Source: JACVRW01 sp963826165 (GTDB lineage: Bacteria > Actinomycetota > Thermoleophilia > Solirubrobacterales > Thermoleophilaceae). From it: a stretch of DNA of 64,000 nucleotides. The first letter of the stretch is position 1, and each line of letters starts with the position of its first letter. The translations under genes and the position numbers were made by a program. Below, piece after piece: positions 8,573-16,461 of this stretch. Under the pieces are notes generated by a model. The model worked only from the letters and a program-made list of their open reading frames with translations, was not told the origin of the DNA and made no database searches. Where the stretch lies: contig CAWGWC010000003.1 of assembly GCA_963826165.1 (NCBI GenBank), positions 124,001-188,000 of the forward strand. Direction: 5' to 3'.

Positions 8573-10045
8573 TCAGCGCGCGCCCGCGCTGGTCCTCGCC
8601 GGAGAAGCAAGGGGCCGGCCGCGCGCTGGCGGCCGGCCCCTCCTCCTCTTCGCCGCCCGTGGAAGGAGGAGCTCTCGTAGGGAGGCGTCGAGGGCTGAGG
8701 GCAGGTCTGCGACCTGCGGAAAGGCGTCCGGATCGGCGTAGAGCCCGAAGTGGAGGTCGTCCATGTAGGTGAACACGCCGATCGAGAGAGCGTGGCCCTC
8801 GGCGATCGGCACCACGGGATGGGACTCGATCAGCTCGGCGCCCAGCATGTACAGGGGGAAGCGCGGGCCGGGCACGTTCGAGATCGTGAGGTTGTAGACG
8901 CGCGGGCTCGACACCGCGCGGGCCGCCACGCCGCGCAGAGCGTCCGGAAGCAACCCCAGAGCGCCGAGCACCGCCTCCGCCCCCGCCGGCTTGCCGCCCC
9001 GCTTGAAGGCCGCGGTGGCGGTGTGAAGGCGGGCGAGCCGGCGCTCTGGAGTGCTCTCGTCGAGGGGCAGGTCGACAAAGGCGAAGGAGATGCGGTTGCC
9101 GAGCGATTCGGCGACCGGCTCGCCGGCCCGCAGGTTCACGGGCACCATGGCCTTGAGCGGACGGGGCTGTTCGCCACGCGCCAGCGCCAACCGGCGCAGG
9201 CCGCCGGCGGCCACGGCCAGCACCACATCGTTGAGTGTGACCCCCACCCGGTGCTTGACTGCGACCACGTCGGCGACCGGCACCGAGTGGCGCACCAGCG
9301 TCCGGCGCGCGCCGATGCGCTGGTTGAGCACGGAAGACGGCGCGGGGCGAAGCAGGTCCTCGCCGGCGGCCAGCGCGGCGCGCCGCAGCGTCCCCGCCAT
9401 CCGCGTGGCGGCGGCGCGCGGCTCGCCGGCCATGCGAACCGCGCTGCCCGCCGCGCGCAGCGACTCGCTTGCCCCCGCGGCGAGCGCTCCGGCAGCCAGC
9501 CGCGTGGCGCCCGGTGGCCGGGGAGCCTCCCACCGAACCGGCAGCCCGGCGGCCGCGTCGGGCTCGGTGTCGAAGAGCAGCATCGCCACCTCGAGCGCCG
9601 ACCTGCCGTCCACCAGGGCGTGGTGGATCTTGGCCACGATCGCGCAGCGGTCGTCGCCCAGGCGTGGCGCCAGGCGGATCTCCCACAGCGGCCGGTCACG
9701 CGGCAGTGGCTCGCCGAGCACGCGGTCGCAGAGGTAGGCGAAGCGGCGGTCGTCGAGCTCGACGTTCGCTATCCCCAGCTCGGTCACGTGCCGCGACACG
9801 TCGAAGTCGGGATCGTCGACCCAGGAGGGCTCGCCCATCCCGGGCAGCGGATAGGCCAGCCGGCGCCGGAACCGGGGCACGTTGTCGAGCCGGCCCGCGA
9901 TGTGCCGCCGCAGGCGGGCGAGCGTGGGCCTGGGCCACTCCGGCGTGACCCGGAACACCGCGCTCCAGGCCACGTGCATGTGTGCGTTGGCGGTCTCCAT
10001 TCGCAGGAAGGATCCGTCCATGGCTGACAGGCGCTCCGGCATCAC
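8573..10045 (-). CDS. WS/DGAT family O-acyltransferase (wax ester synthase/diacylglycerol acyltransferase)
   Basis: A 490-aa member of the bacterial wax-ester synthase/DGAT family. The start MMPERLSAMDGSFL is typical, the catalytic HHALVDG is at residues 141-147, and NDVVLAVAAGGLRRL and a late FPLYMLGAEL...PV region match the condensation-domain fold. It would esterify acyl-CoA with fatty alcohol or diacylglycerol at the membrane to make storage lipid. The last about 25 residues are Arg/Pro/Gly-rich and are encoded by a perfect 12-bp hairpin (8611-8640), so the tail is poorly conserved sequence. The gene lies 87 bases downstream of the GGT gene. Confidence 0.9.
   Translation of the reverse strand: MMPERLSAMDGSFLRMETANAHMHVAWSAVFRVTPEWPRPTLARLRRHIAGRLDNVPRFRRRLAYPLPGMGEPSWVDDPDFDVSRHVTELGIANVELDDRRFAYLCDRVLGEPLPRDRPLWEIRLAPRLGDDRCAIVAKIHHALVDGRSALEVAMLLFDTEPDAAAGLPVRWEAPRPPGATRLAAGALAAGASESLRAAGSAVRMAGEPRAAATRMAGTLRRAALAAGEDLLRPAPSSVLNQRIGARRTLVRHSVPVADVVAVKHRVGVTLNDVVLAVAAGGLRRLALARGEQPRPLKAMVPVNLRAGEPVAESLGNRISFAFVDLPLDESTPERRLARLHTATAAFKRGGKPAGAEAVLGALGLLPDALRGVAARAVSSPRVYNLTISNVPGPRFPLYMLGAELIESHPVVPIAEGHALSIGVFTYMDDLHFGLYADPDAFPQVADLPSALDASLRELLLPRAAKRRRGRPPARGRPLASPARTSAGAR
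8611..8640 (+). terminator. 12-bp perfect hairpin terminator
   Basis: Arms 8611-8622 and 8629-8640 are perfect inverted repeats of G/C only, with a 6-base loop. On the plus strand the arm is followed by a pyrimidine run starting TCCTCCTCTT. It sits 78 bases past the stop of the LON-domain gene and inside the 3' end of the convergent WS/DGAT gene. Confidence 0.65.
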
Positions 10046-10100
10046 CCCCCAGGATGCGCTTCCCGGCGCCGGAATCCATCCGCCCGCTGTCGGAAATTCC

Positions 10101-10124
10101 GGTCCCTCTTTCGACAGAGGGTCC
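10101..10124 (-). terminator. hairpin after the gamma-glutamyltransferase gene
   Basis: Arms 10101-10109 and 10116-10124 pair with one mismatch around a six-base loop. It starts nine bases after the stop codon of the minus-strand GGT gene and precedes the WS/DGAT start by 55 bases. There is no U-run, as is common in GC-rich actinobacteria. Confidence 0.4.
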
Positions 10125-10132
10125 AGTGGCCG

Positions 10133-11659
10133 CTAGGCCGACACCGCCTCGACCACCCCTCCCCGGCGCGGATCGCCGCCGCCGGTGAGCTCTCCCGTGT
10201 CGGCCTGACGGGCCACCGCCTGCACGCCGCCGAAGAAGAGGTTCTCCTCGCTCCAGCGCCGCACAGACCAGCCGCCGCTCTCCAGGCGGTCGAGCGCCGC
10301 CGGGTCGACCCCCGGCTCCGCGTCCACCTCTCGGCCCTCCACGTGGATGCGCGGGCGCGACACGGCCTCCTGGGCCGGCAGGCCGCGGTCGACCACCGCG
10401 AGCACCGTCTGAAGGATCGCCGAGCGGATCCGGTTGGAGCCCGCGCTGCCGATTGCGATCTCGGGGCGACCGCCGGCCAACACCACGGTCGGCGCCATCA
10501 TGCTCGGCACCCGGGCGCCGGGATCGTGGAGGTGAAAGCCCAGCGGATTGAGATCCTGCTCGCCCAGCATGTTGTTGAGGTGCAGGCCGGTGCCGGGCAC
10601 CACGACCCCGGAGCAGGATCCGTTCGAGCAGGTGACCGACGCGCAGGCCCCGTCTCCGTCCATCACCGACACGTGGGTGGTGTTCCCGAGCTGCGAGCGC
10701 ACCTCGCCGGCCGCGGCGTCGAGTGCATCATCGTCGAGGAAACGCTCGAGGTAGCCCTCGGTGCCGAGCCCCTCCAGGAACTCCTCGTCGCGCGCGCGGT
10801 TGGTGGAGGCGATCACTTCGGCGATCACGTCGGCGTTGTGAGGGCGGTCGATGCGTTCGAGGATCCCCAGGGCATCGGCGATCAGGATCCCCCCGGAGGA
10901 GGGCGGCGGGTTGGTCAGCACCTCGCGGCCCTGGTAGAGCACCCGCGCGGGCGGCCGCTCGATCACCTCGTAGCGGGCCAGGTCCTTTGTGGTGAGCAGG
11001 CCGCCGCGCTCGAGCACCCAGTCGCACGCCGCAGCCGCCACGTCGCCGCGATAGAGGAAATCCGGGCCCTCCCGGCCGAGCCGGTCGAGCAGGTCGCCGA
11101 GCTCGGGCAGCCGGATCGTCTCGCCCTCGCCCAGGATCCGGCCCTCCGGGGCGTACAGGGCCTCGCTCTCCGGCGTGGAGCGCAGGATCGGCTCGAGGAT
11201 CGTGAACAGGAAGGCCTGCATCGGCACCACCTCCACCCCCTCGCGGGCCGCCCGCACCGCGGGAGCACACAGCTCGCCGAGCGCCATCGTGCCGAACCGC
11301 CCGAGCGCCTCCGTCAGCCCGAGCGTCGTGCCGTAGGCGCCGCACGAGGACGCGCCCACGTTGAACCGCTGTATGGCGTCAGCGGAGAAGTGCACGTCGA
11401 TCGGCTCGAGCGGGGCCGGATCGGGGTCGTCGAGGCCGTGACCGGGTGCAGCGACGAAGAAGTCGAGCAGGTGGCTGCCCCCGTCCGGGGTGTGGACGAG
11501 CATGAACCCACCCGCGCCAGGGCCGGTGAGGGGCGACTCGGCCACGAACGACATCAGCACGCAGGCCACCGCCGCGTCGACGGCGTTGCCGCCGGCGCGC
11601 AGGACATCGGCCCCGGTCCGCGCGGTGAGCGGATGGCCGGCCGCAACGACCCCTCTCAT
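10133..11659 (-). CDS. ggt: gamma-glutamyltransferase (Ntn hydrolase)
   Basis: A 508-aa GGT-family enzyme. MRGVVAAGHPLTA at the start, the GGNAVDAAVA segment (residues 23-32) and the autoprocessing site before Thr327 in NTTHVSVMD are all present. The small subunit then carries the glycine- and Asn-rich substrate loop GTGLHLNN. The enzyme removes or transfers gamma-glutamyl groups from glutathione or other gamma-glutamyl compounds. No signal peptide is evident, so it may be cytosolic. Start ATG 11657-11659 overlaps the stop of the upstream membrane protein by four bases. An in-frame extension upstream of this start is shadow sequence. Specificity (glutathione or ergothioneine-type precursors) cannot be judged. 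Confidence 0.9.
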   Translation of the reverse strand: MRGVVAAGHPLTARTGADVLRAGGNAVDAAVACVLMSFVAESPLTGPGAGGFMLVHTPDGGSHLLDFFVAAPGHGLDDPDPAPLEPIDVHFSADAIQRFNVGASSCGAYGTTLGLTEALGRFGTMALGELCAPAVRAAREGVEVVPMQAFLFTILEPILRSTPESEALYAPEGRILGEGETIRLPELGDLLDRLGREGPDFLYRGDVAAAACDWVLERGGLLTTKDLARYEVIERPPARVLYQGREVLTNPPPSSGGILIADALGILERIDRPHNADVIAEVIASTNRARDEEFLEGLGTEGYLERFLDDDALDAAAGEVRSQLGNTTHVSVMDGDGACASVTCSNGSCSGVVVPGTGLHLNNMLGEQDLNPLGFHLHDPGARVPSMMAPTVVLAGGRPEIAIGSAGSNRIRSAILQTVLAVVDRGLPAQEAVSRPRIHVEGREVDAEPGVDPAALDRLESGGWSVRRWSEENLFFGGVQAVARQADTGELTGGGDPRRGGVVEAVSA

Positions 11660-12144
11660 GCGGCCAGCGTATCCCCGCCGCCGCCCAGCTCCGCGTCGTC
11701 GGGGATCAGCACGAAGGCCATCGCCGAGCCCAGCATGATCAGGAACAGCTCGGGATACACGGACTCCGAGCCGTAGGCCACGAAGAACTCGGTCACCAGC
11801 ACGAAGAGGATCGACACGAGCAGGCCACCGCAGAGCGCCGCCCACACGGCGGACAGACCGCGGCCTCCCCGGGCGAACGCGAGCAGCGCCCGCCAGAACA
11901 GCGCTGCGGCGATCGCCTCGATCAGGAAGGCGCCCGCCAGCAGCACCGCGGTTATGGCCGAACCGGCTTCGTACACCTCGAGGACCGAGCGCAGGTACTC
12001 GTAGTTGCCGGAGTCGAGGAAGCTCCAGTCGAACGCCCCGAGCTCGTCCAGCAGGTTGACCAGGCTGGTCAGGGCGATCGACGTGAAGTAGACCGTCCAG
12101 AACACGAGGACCAGCCTCTTGAAGACCAGACCCAGGTCCTGCAT
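11656..12144 (-). CDS. four-TM membrane protein of unknown function
   Basis: A 162-aa protein with a hydrophobic N-terminal segment (about residues 9-30) and three further transmembrane segments. A soluble loop, LGAFDWSFLDSGNYEYL, lies between TM1 and TM2. The C-terminus is glycine-rich. No family motif is recognised. Start ATG is at 12142-12144, 39 bases after the ftsZ stop; the 3' end overlaps the GGT start as ATGA. It is probably cotranscribed with both. Confidence 0.65.
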   Translation of the reverse strand: MQDLGLVFKRLVLVFWTVYFTSIALTSLVNLLDELGAFDWSFLDSGNYEYLRSVLEVYEAGSAITAVLLAGAFLIEAIAAALFWRALLAFARGGRGLSAVWAALCGGLLVSILFVLVTEFFVAYGSESVYPELFLIMLGSAMAFVLIPDDAELGGGGDTLAA

Positions 12145-12183
12145 GGGAGTTGAGGCCCCGCGCCGCCGCCCGGCGGCCCGGAA

Positions 12184-13485
12184 TCAGCCTCGAGGGATGA
12201 ACTCCGGCACGTCGATGTCGCTGAGCCGGCCGGCCGTCTGGCGCTCACGCTCGCGCGACCGCCTGACCCGCGGCTCGGCGTCCGCCGGAATGCGGCCGGA
12301 CTCGAGCCGAGGCGCGGCGCGCTGCAGCGGGCGGTCGCCGTAGCCCGTGGCCACCACGGTGACCCAGACCTGATCCTCGATCTTGTCGTCGACCATCGCC
12401 CCGAAGATGATGTTCGCGTCCGGGTGCGCGGCCTCGGACACCGCCTTGGCGGCCTCGTTGACCTCCCACAGCGAGAGGTCGCGGCCACCGGTGACCGAGA
12501 GCAGGATCGAGCGGGCCCCCTCGAGCGAGGTCTCCAGAAGCGGCGACTCGATGGCGTGCTCCACCGCGTCCATGCCGCGCCGCTCGCCGGTGCCCATCCC
12601 GATGCCGAGCAGCGCCTGACCGGCCTCGGCCATGATCGTGCGCACATCGGCGAAGTCGAGGTTGATCAGGCCCGGCAGGGTGATCAGGTCGGAGATGCCC
12701 TGCACGCCCTGGCGCAGCACGTCGTCCGCCACGCGGAAGGCCTCGACCATCGAGGTCGACTTGTCGAGCACCGTGAGCAGCCGCGAGTTGGGGATCACGA
12801 TGAGCGTGTCGACCTCGCGGGCGAGCTCCTCCACGCCCCGGTCGGCCTGCTCGCCGCGGCGCACGCCCTCGAACGAGAACGGCTTGGTCACGACGCCCAC
12901 GGTGAGAGCGCCGATCTCGCGCGAGATGCGGGCCACCACCGGGGCGGCTCCGGTGCCGGTGCCGCCACCGGACCCAGCGGTGATGAAGACCATGTCCGAG
13001 CCCTTGAGCAGGCCCTTGAGCTCGTCGTAGCTCTCCACGGCGGCGGCACGTCCGAGATCGGGATCGGATCCGGAGCCGAGGCCGCGGGTGAGCTCGCTGC
13101 CGATGTGGACGCGGGTCTTGGCACCCGAGCCTTCGAGCGACTGCATGTCGGTGTTGACGGCGACGAACTCCACGCCCTCGACCTCGGCCTCGATCATCCG
13201 GTTGACGGCGTTGACGCCGGCTCCGCCCACCCCCACCACGCGCAGAAGCGGCTCGGTGACACCGCTCGACATCGCGCTGATCATCGGCAGCGGCTCGCGG
13301 TCGGCCGGGTCGGGTCCGCGGCGGGCGGGCTCGTCTCGGTCGAGGATGTTCTCCGGGATATCCGCGGAGAAGACGGAGCGCAGGCGCTCCTCGGGAGTGG
13401 GCACGCCCTGGTAGCGACCCGTCTGCTCGCGCCGCTCGCGACGGCGTTCCTCGCGCTCCTCGGCTCGGCGGGCGGCCTCGGTCAT
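12184..13485 (-). CDS. ftsZ: cell division protein FtsZ with N-terminal extension
   Basis: A 433-aa tubulin-like GTPase. After about 75 charged, Arg/Glu-rich residues the canonical core begins (LRVVGVGGAGVNAVNRM at 81-97). The G-box is GSGGGTGTGA at 171-180, with Ser where most FtsZ have Met, and the T7 synergy loop NLDFADV is at 275-281. The C-terminal peptide DIDVPEFIPRG is the conserved anchor tail. It polymerises into the Z-ring. The ATG 13483-13485 overlaps the preceding small ORF stop as ATGA. An internal ATG at residue 68 or 72 would give a standard-length protein. The extension may be the second half of a longer N-terminal domain broken by an indel upstream. Confidence 0.93.
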   Translation of the reverse strand: MTEAARRAEEREERRRERREQTGRYQGVPTPEERLRSVFSADIPENILDRDEPARRGPDPADREPLPMISAMSSGVTEPLLRVVGVGGAGVNAVNRMIEAEVEGVEFVAVNTDMQSLEGSGAKTRVHIGSELTRGLGSGSDPDLGRAAAVESYDELKGLLKGSDMVFITAGSGGGTGTGAAPVVARISREIGALTVGVVTKPFSFEGVRRGEQADRGVEELAREVDTLIVIPNSRLLTVLDKSTSMVEAFRVADDVLRQGVQGISDLITLPGLINLDFADVRTIMAEAGQALLGIGMGTGERRGMDAVEHAIESPLLETSLEGARSILLSVTGGRDLSLWEVNEAAKAVSEAAHPDANIIFGAMVDDKIEDQVWVTVVATGYGDRPLQRAAPRLESGRIPADAEPRVRRSRERERQTAGRLSDIDVPEFIPRG

Positions 13486-13724
13486 GCGGCCGCCGACGGG
13501 ATCCGGCGCGGGCGCGCTGCGCTCGACGTGGTCGGGCGGAGTGCCCTCACGATTGCCTGGGGTTCGGGAGTCTGGCGGGTGGCCTGCGGCGCCGGTCCGC
13601 CCTCGGGCAGCGGCTTGCCGGCCTTCGGCTCGGCCGGCTGCGCACCGGACTCTTTCTCTTCCGTCTTGCGGAAGAGCTGGGCGAGGGGACCCTCGCGCAT
13701 GCTCGCCCGGTTACCGCTTGCCAT
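13482..13724 (-). CDS. small ORF between parA and ftsZ, possibly a split N-terminal part of FtsZ
   Basis: An 80-aa reading frame that starts inside the 3' end of parA (14-base overlap) and ends in an ATGA overlap with ftsZ. The first half (MREGPLAQLFRKTEEKES, then Pro/Glu-rich) looks like real protein. The last 25 residues are Arg/Ser/Ala-rich and look like out-of-frame sequence. Meanwhile the ftsZ frame stays open upstream of its ATG and reads protein-like text (GTPPDHVERSAPAPDPVGG). Adding one G in the GGG run near 13540 fuses both into one frame. It is either a translationally coupled small protein or the true N-terminus of FtsZ. Confidence 0.5.
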   Translation of the reverse strand: MASGNRASMREGPLAQLFRKTEEKESGAQPAEPKAGKPLPEGGPAPQATRQTPEPQAIVRALRPTTSSAARPRRIPSAAA

Positions 13725-14478
13725 TCGCCAGGACCTCCTCAGCTAGCTGACGGTAGGCGTAGGCCGCCTTGCCGTCCGGGTCGTACTTGAGCACCGACAT
13801 TCCCTTCACCGGCGCCTCGGCGAACCGCACCGTCTTGTTGATGCGCGACGCGAAGACGCGGTCCCCGAAGTTCTCCTCGAGAATCTCAATCGCCTCCTTG
13901 GCGTGCACCGTGCGGTTGTCGACGAGCGTGGGCAGGATTCCCTCGATCTCGATATCCGGGTTGAGCTCCTCACGCACCATCGACAGCGTGTTCTGGAGCT
14001 GGATCAGCCCGCGCATGGACAGATACTCGCACTGCACGGGGACGATCACCTTCTGGGACGCCGTCAGCGCGTTGATCGTGAGCAGCCCGAGGCTGGGCGG
14101 GGTGTCGATGAAGATGTAGTCGTAGTCCTCGAGAACGGGCGCGAACGCCTTCTTGAGCGCGCGCTCGCGGCCGATCATCGTGGACATCGCGATCTCGGCG
14201 CCGGCGAGGTCGATCGACGCGCAGGCCACGTCCACCTCGCGCTTGCGGATCACCTCTCGGATCGAGAGCCCGTGGACGAGCACGTCGTACATCGACGCCT
14301 CGAGGGTGTCGGGGTCGATCCCCTGGCTCATCGTGAGATTGCCCTGCGGGTCGAGGTCGACGCAGAGCACTCGGTGCCCCCGTTCGACGAACGCCGCCGC
14401 GAGGTTGAGGGTGGTGGTCGTCTTGGCGACGCCGCCCTTCTGGTTGGTGAAGGCGATGACCTTGGCCGGGGGAGTCAT
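13711..14478 (-). CDS. parA: ParA/Soj family chromosome-partitioning ATPase
   Basis: A 255-aa P-loop ATPase with the deviant Walker A KGGVAKTT at residues 14-21, switch I-type CVDLDPQGN, and Walker B FIDTPPSLGLL. The protein has the Soj length with no N-terminal HTH. ParA dimers bind DNA non-specifically and move ParB-parS complexes; no parB lies in this window. The ATG is at 14476-14478. Adjacency and overlap with the ftsZ transcription unit suggest coupling of segregation or septum placement with division. A 14-bp perfect palindrome lies 13 bases upstream of the start. Confidence 0.9.
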   Translation of the reverse strand: MTPPAKVIAFTNQKGGVAKTTTTLNLAAAFVERGHRVLCVDLDPQGNLTMSQGIDPDTLEASMYDVLVHGLSIREVIRKREVDVACASIDLAGAEIAMSTMIGRERALKKAFAPVLEDYDYIFIDTPPSLGLLTINALTASQKVIVPVQCEYLSMRGLIQLQNTLSMVREELNPDIEIEGILPTLVDNRTVHAKEAIEILEENFGDRVFASRINKTVRFAEAPVKGMSVLKYDPDGKAAYAYRQLAEEVLANGKR

Positions 14479-14490
14479 ACGCAGTGCCTA

Positions 14491-14504
14491 TTCGCACGTG
14501 CGAA
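14491..14504. promoter_or_regulatory. 14-bp perfect palindrome upstream of parA
   Basis: TTCGCACGTGCGAA is fully symmetric around a CACGTG core and lies 12 bases before the parA start codon. The core matches that of parS (TGTTTCACGTGAAACA) but the flanks do not, so a ParB site is only a possibility. Another repressor could use it. Confidence 0.35.
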
Positions 14505-14527
14505 GGCGATTCCTTCCGGCGGATGCG

Positions 14528-15502
14528 CTACTGGGGCCCGCTCGGAGCACCCGTGGCCCACAGGCGCTCGTCGTCCCACGCGCCCGTGATCACGAGATCC
14601 GGGTCGTGCCCGCCGGCCCGGGCGCGCTCGGCCGCGAGCAGCTGCAGGCGCGCCGTGAGGGGGATCTGCGCCATCAGCTCGTCGGCGGGCGTGGGCTGGT
14701 CGAGCTCGGCGGTGGGCACGTCCTCGGCACGAGAAGCGTTGGCCAGCTGCCCCAGGAAGTCGTCGCCGTCGCGTCCGCCGCCGAGCACGATGATCGCGTC
14801 CTGCGGCCCGAGGGGCACGGCCGAGCCGTGCAGCAGCATCTCGGCGTCGTAGCCCTCCGCCGTCACGCGTGCCGCCTCGCGCAGCTTGAGCGCCCCCTCG
14901 CGGGCGGTCACCGCGCCCGGCCCCGATCCGGTGAGAACGAGCAGACGGGCGGGCTCGGGCAGCCCCTCGATGCCGGGATCGGCGATCGCCTTCTCCGTGG
15001 CGTCGGCGGCGGCCACCACGGCATCGGGGCCGAGCCCGTCGGCGCCCAGCTCGGCCGCGATGAGAGCCAGCACCGCGAGCGCGCCGCTGTAGCTGCGGGT
15101 GTAGGTGTGCGAGCGCTCCTTCGCCCCGGTGGTGATCGCCTCCGGCCAGTCCACCACCCCGTCGGCCGTGATGGTGAGCGTCTCCGCGCCCGCGTCCAGG
15201 GCCCGCTTGCGCGAGGCCTGGGCGTAGGCGGTCTCGCCCGTGTGCGTGAGCACCACCACGGCGTCGCCGGCGCGCAGCGGCGCCCAGCGGGCGAACTCCA
15301 TCGAAGACGCGAAGCGCGCGTCCACACCGGCGCGGGCGAACATCGCGGCCCCGAGCTCGGCCGCGTGCAGGCTGGTGCCCGTGCCCACCAGCCACACCCG
15401 CTCGCCGCCTGCCAGCCGCCGTATGTCGGCGGGCAGCTCCAATGACGCCAGCCGCCTCAGCTCGTCCGGCTGGGCGTGAATGGCTCGTTCAAGCTCGTTC
15501 AT
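14528..15502 (-). CDS. SIS domain sugar isomerase-like protein
   Basis: A 324-aa protein with two SIS (sugar isomerase) domains: GTGTSLHAAELGA (about residues 39-51) with a following THTGETAYA serine/threonine loop, and LTGSGPGAVTAREGALKLREA in the second domain. It corresponds to the isomerase half of GlmS without the glutaminase domain, like AgaS/FrlB-type deaminases or isomerases acting on amino-sugar phosphates. The ATG 15500-15502 is preceded by TAGCTT and seven bases, consistent with a leaderless transcript. It is divergent from the ArsA pair. Substrate is unknown. Confidence 0.8.
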   Translation of the reverse strand: MNELERAIHAQPDELRRLASLELPADIRRLAGGERVWLVGTGTSLHAAELGAAMFARAGVDARFASSMEFARWAPLRAGDAVVVLTHTGETAYAQASRKRALDAGAETLTITADGVVDWPEAITTGAKERSHTYTRSYSGALAVLALIAAELGADGLGPDAVVAAADATEKAIADPGIEGLPEPARLLVLTGSGPGAVTAREGALKLREAARVTAEGYDAEMLLHGSAVPLGPQDAIIVLGGGRDGDDFLGQLANASRAEDVPTAELDQPTPADELMAQIPLTARLQLLAAERARAGGHDPDLVITGAWDDERLWATGAPSGPQ

Positions 15503-15537
15503 GGGTGCCAAGCTAGCGTGAGACCACTGGTCCGGGC

Positions 15538-16461
15538 ATGACAACGGTTCTCGACAGACGGCTGCTCCTCGTCATGGGCAAGGGCGGCACAGGCAAGACC
15601 ACGATCGCCGCTGCGCTCGGGATGGCCGCCGCGCGCCGTGGGCGCCGCACCGTGGTGGTCGAGGTGGCTGAGCAGCAGCGCCTGCTCGGGTTGTTCGGGC
15701 GAGGGGCCCGCGGCCACAAGGAGGTCAAGCTCGACGAGAACCTGTTCGGCCTCTCGATCGATCCCAAGCTGGCCATGGAGGAGTGGCTGCACCATCAGCT
15801 GCGCTCGGGCACGCTGGCCGGGCTGCTGGGCGGCAGCCGCATCTTCCAGCTGCTCACGGCGGCCGCGCCCGGGGTGAGCGAGCTGGTGACCATGGGCAAG
15901 ATCTGGGACCTCGCTCAGCTCGAGCGCCGCACCGGCGGATCGGTGTTCGACCTGGCGATCGTCGACGCGCCCGCCACCGGCCACGGGCTCGCGCTGCTGC
16001 GGGCGCCCGGGACCTACGCGCGCATCGCCCGGGCGGGACCGATCGGCCGCCAGGCCGGACGCATCGACGAGTTCACCCGCGATCCCCGCAGCACAGGGAT
16101 CGTCTCGGCCGCCCTGCCGGAGGAGATGCCGGTGGCGGAGACGCTCGAGCTCGAGGACCGGCTGGCCGAGGACGACATGGCGCTGGACGCCATCGTGGTC
16201 AACGGGCTCTATCCCGAGCGCTACGAGGCGAGCGACGTCGAGGCGCTCCAGGGCATCGACGGGCGCGGCGGCGACGCGGCCCGGGCGGCGCTCGCCACCG
16301 CACTGCGCGAGCACCGGCGCGCCGCCGGCCAGCGCGAGCAGCTGGCTCGGCTGCGCAAGGAGGCGGGCGCCACCGTGAGCACCCTGCCCTTCTTGTTCGC
16401 CCCTTCGCTCGGGCGCTCCGAGCTGCGGGAGCTGTCGCTGCTGCTCGAGGAGTCGCTGTGA
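15538..16461 (+). CDS. ArsA-like P-loop ATPase, first of a tandem pair
   Basis: A 307-aa ATPase with Walker A GKGGTGKTT at residues 14-22, DAPATGHGLALL as the switch II region, and a helical insert. It lacks the arsenite-binding cysteines of ArsA. It resembles mycobacterial Rv3679, which pairs with Rv3680 to form a Get3/ArsA-like heterodimer reported to be linked to metabolism and antibiotic tolerance. The gene stop overlaps the GTG start of the second ATPase by four bases, so equal translation is likely. Start ATG 15538-15540. Confidence 0.85.
   Translation: MTTVLDRRLLLVMGKGGTGKTTIAAALGMAAARRGRRTVVVEVAEQQRLLGLFGRGARGHKEVKLDENLFGLSIDPKLAMEEWLHHQLRSGTLAGLLGGSRIFQLLTAAAPGVSELVTMGKIWDLAQLERRTGGSVFDLAIVDAPATGHGLALLRAPGTYARIARAGPIGRQAGRIDEFTRDPRSTGIVSAALPEEMPVAETLELEDRLAEDDMALDAIVVNGLYPERYEASDVEALQGIDGRGGDAARAALATALREHRRAAGQREQLARLRKEAGATVSTLPFLFAPSLGRSELRELSLLLEESL

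Noticed and set aside
14491..14504. Canonical parS site
   Set aside because: Only the CACGTG core and half of the 16 positions match; kept as an unassigned palindrome.
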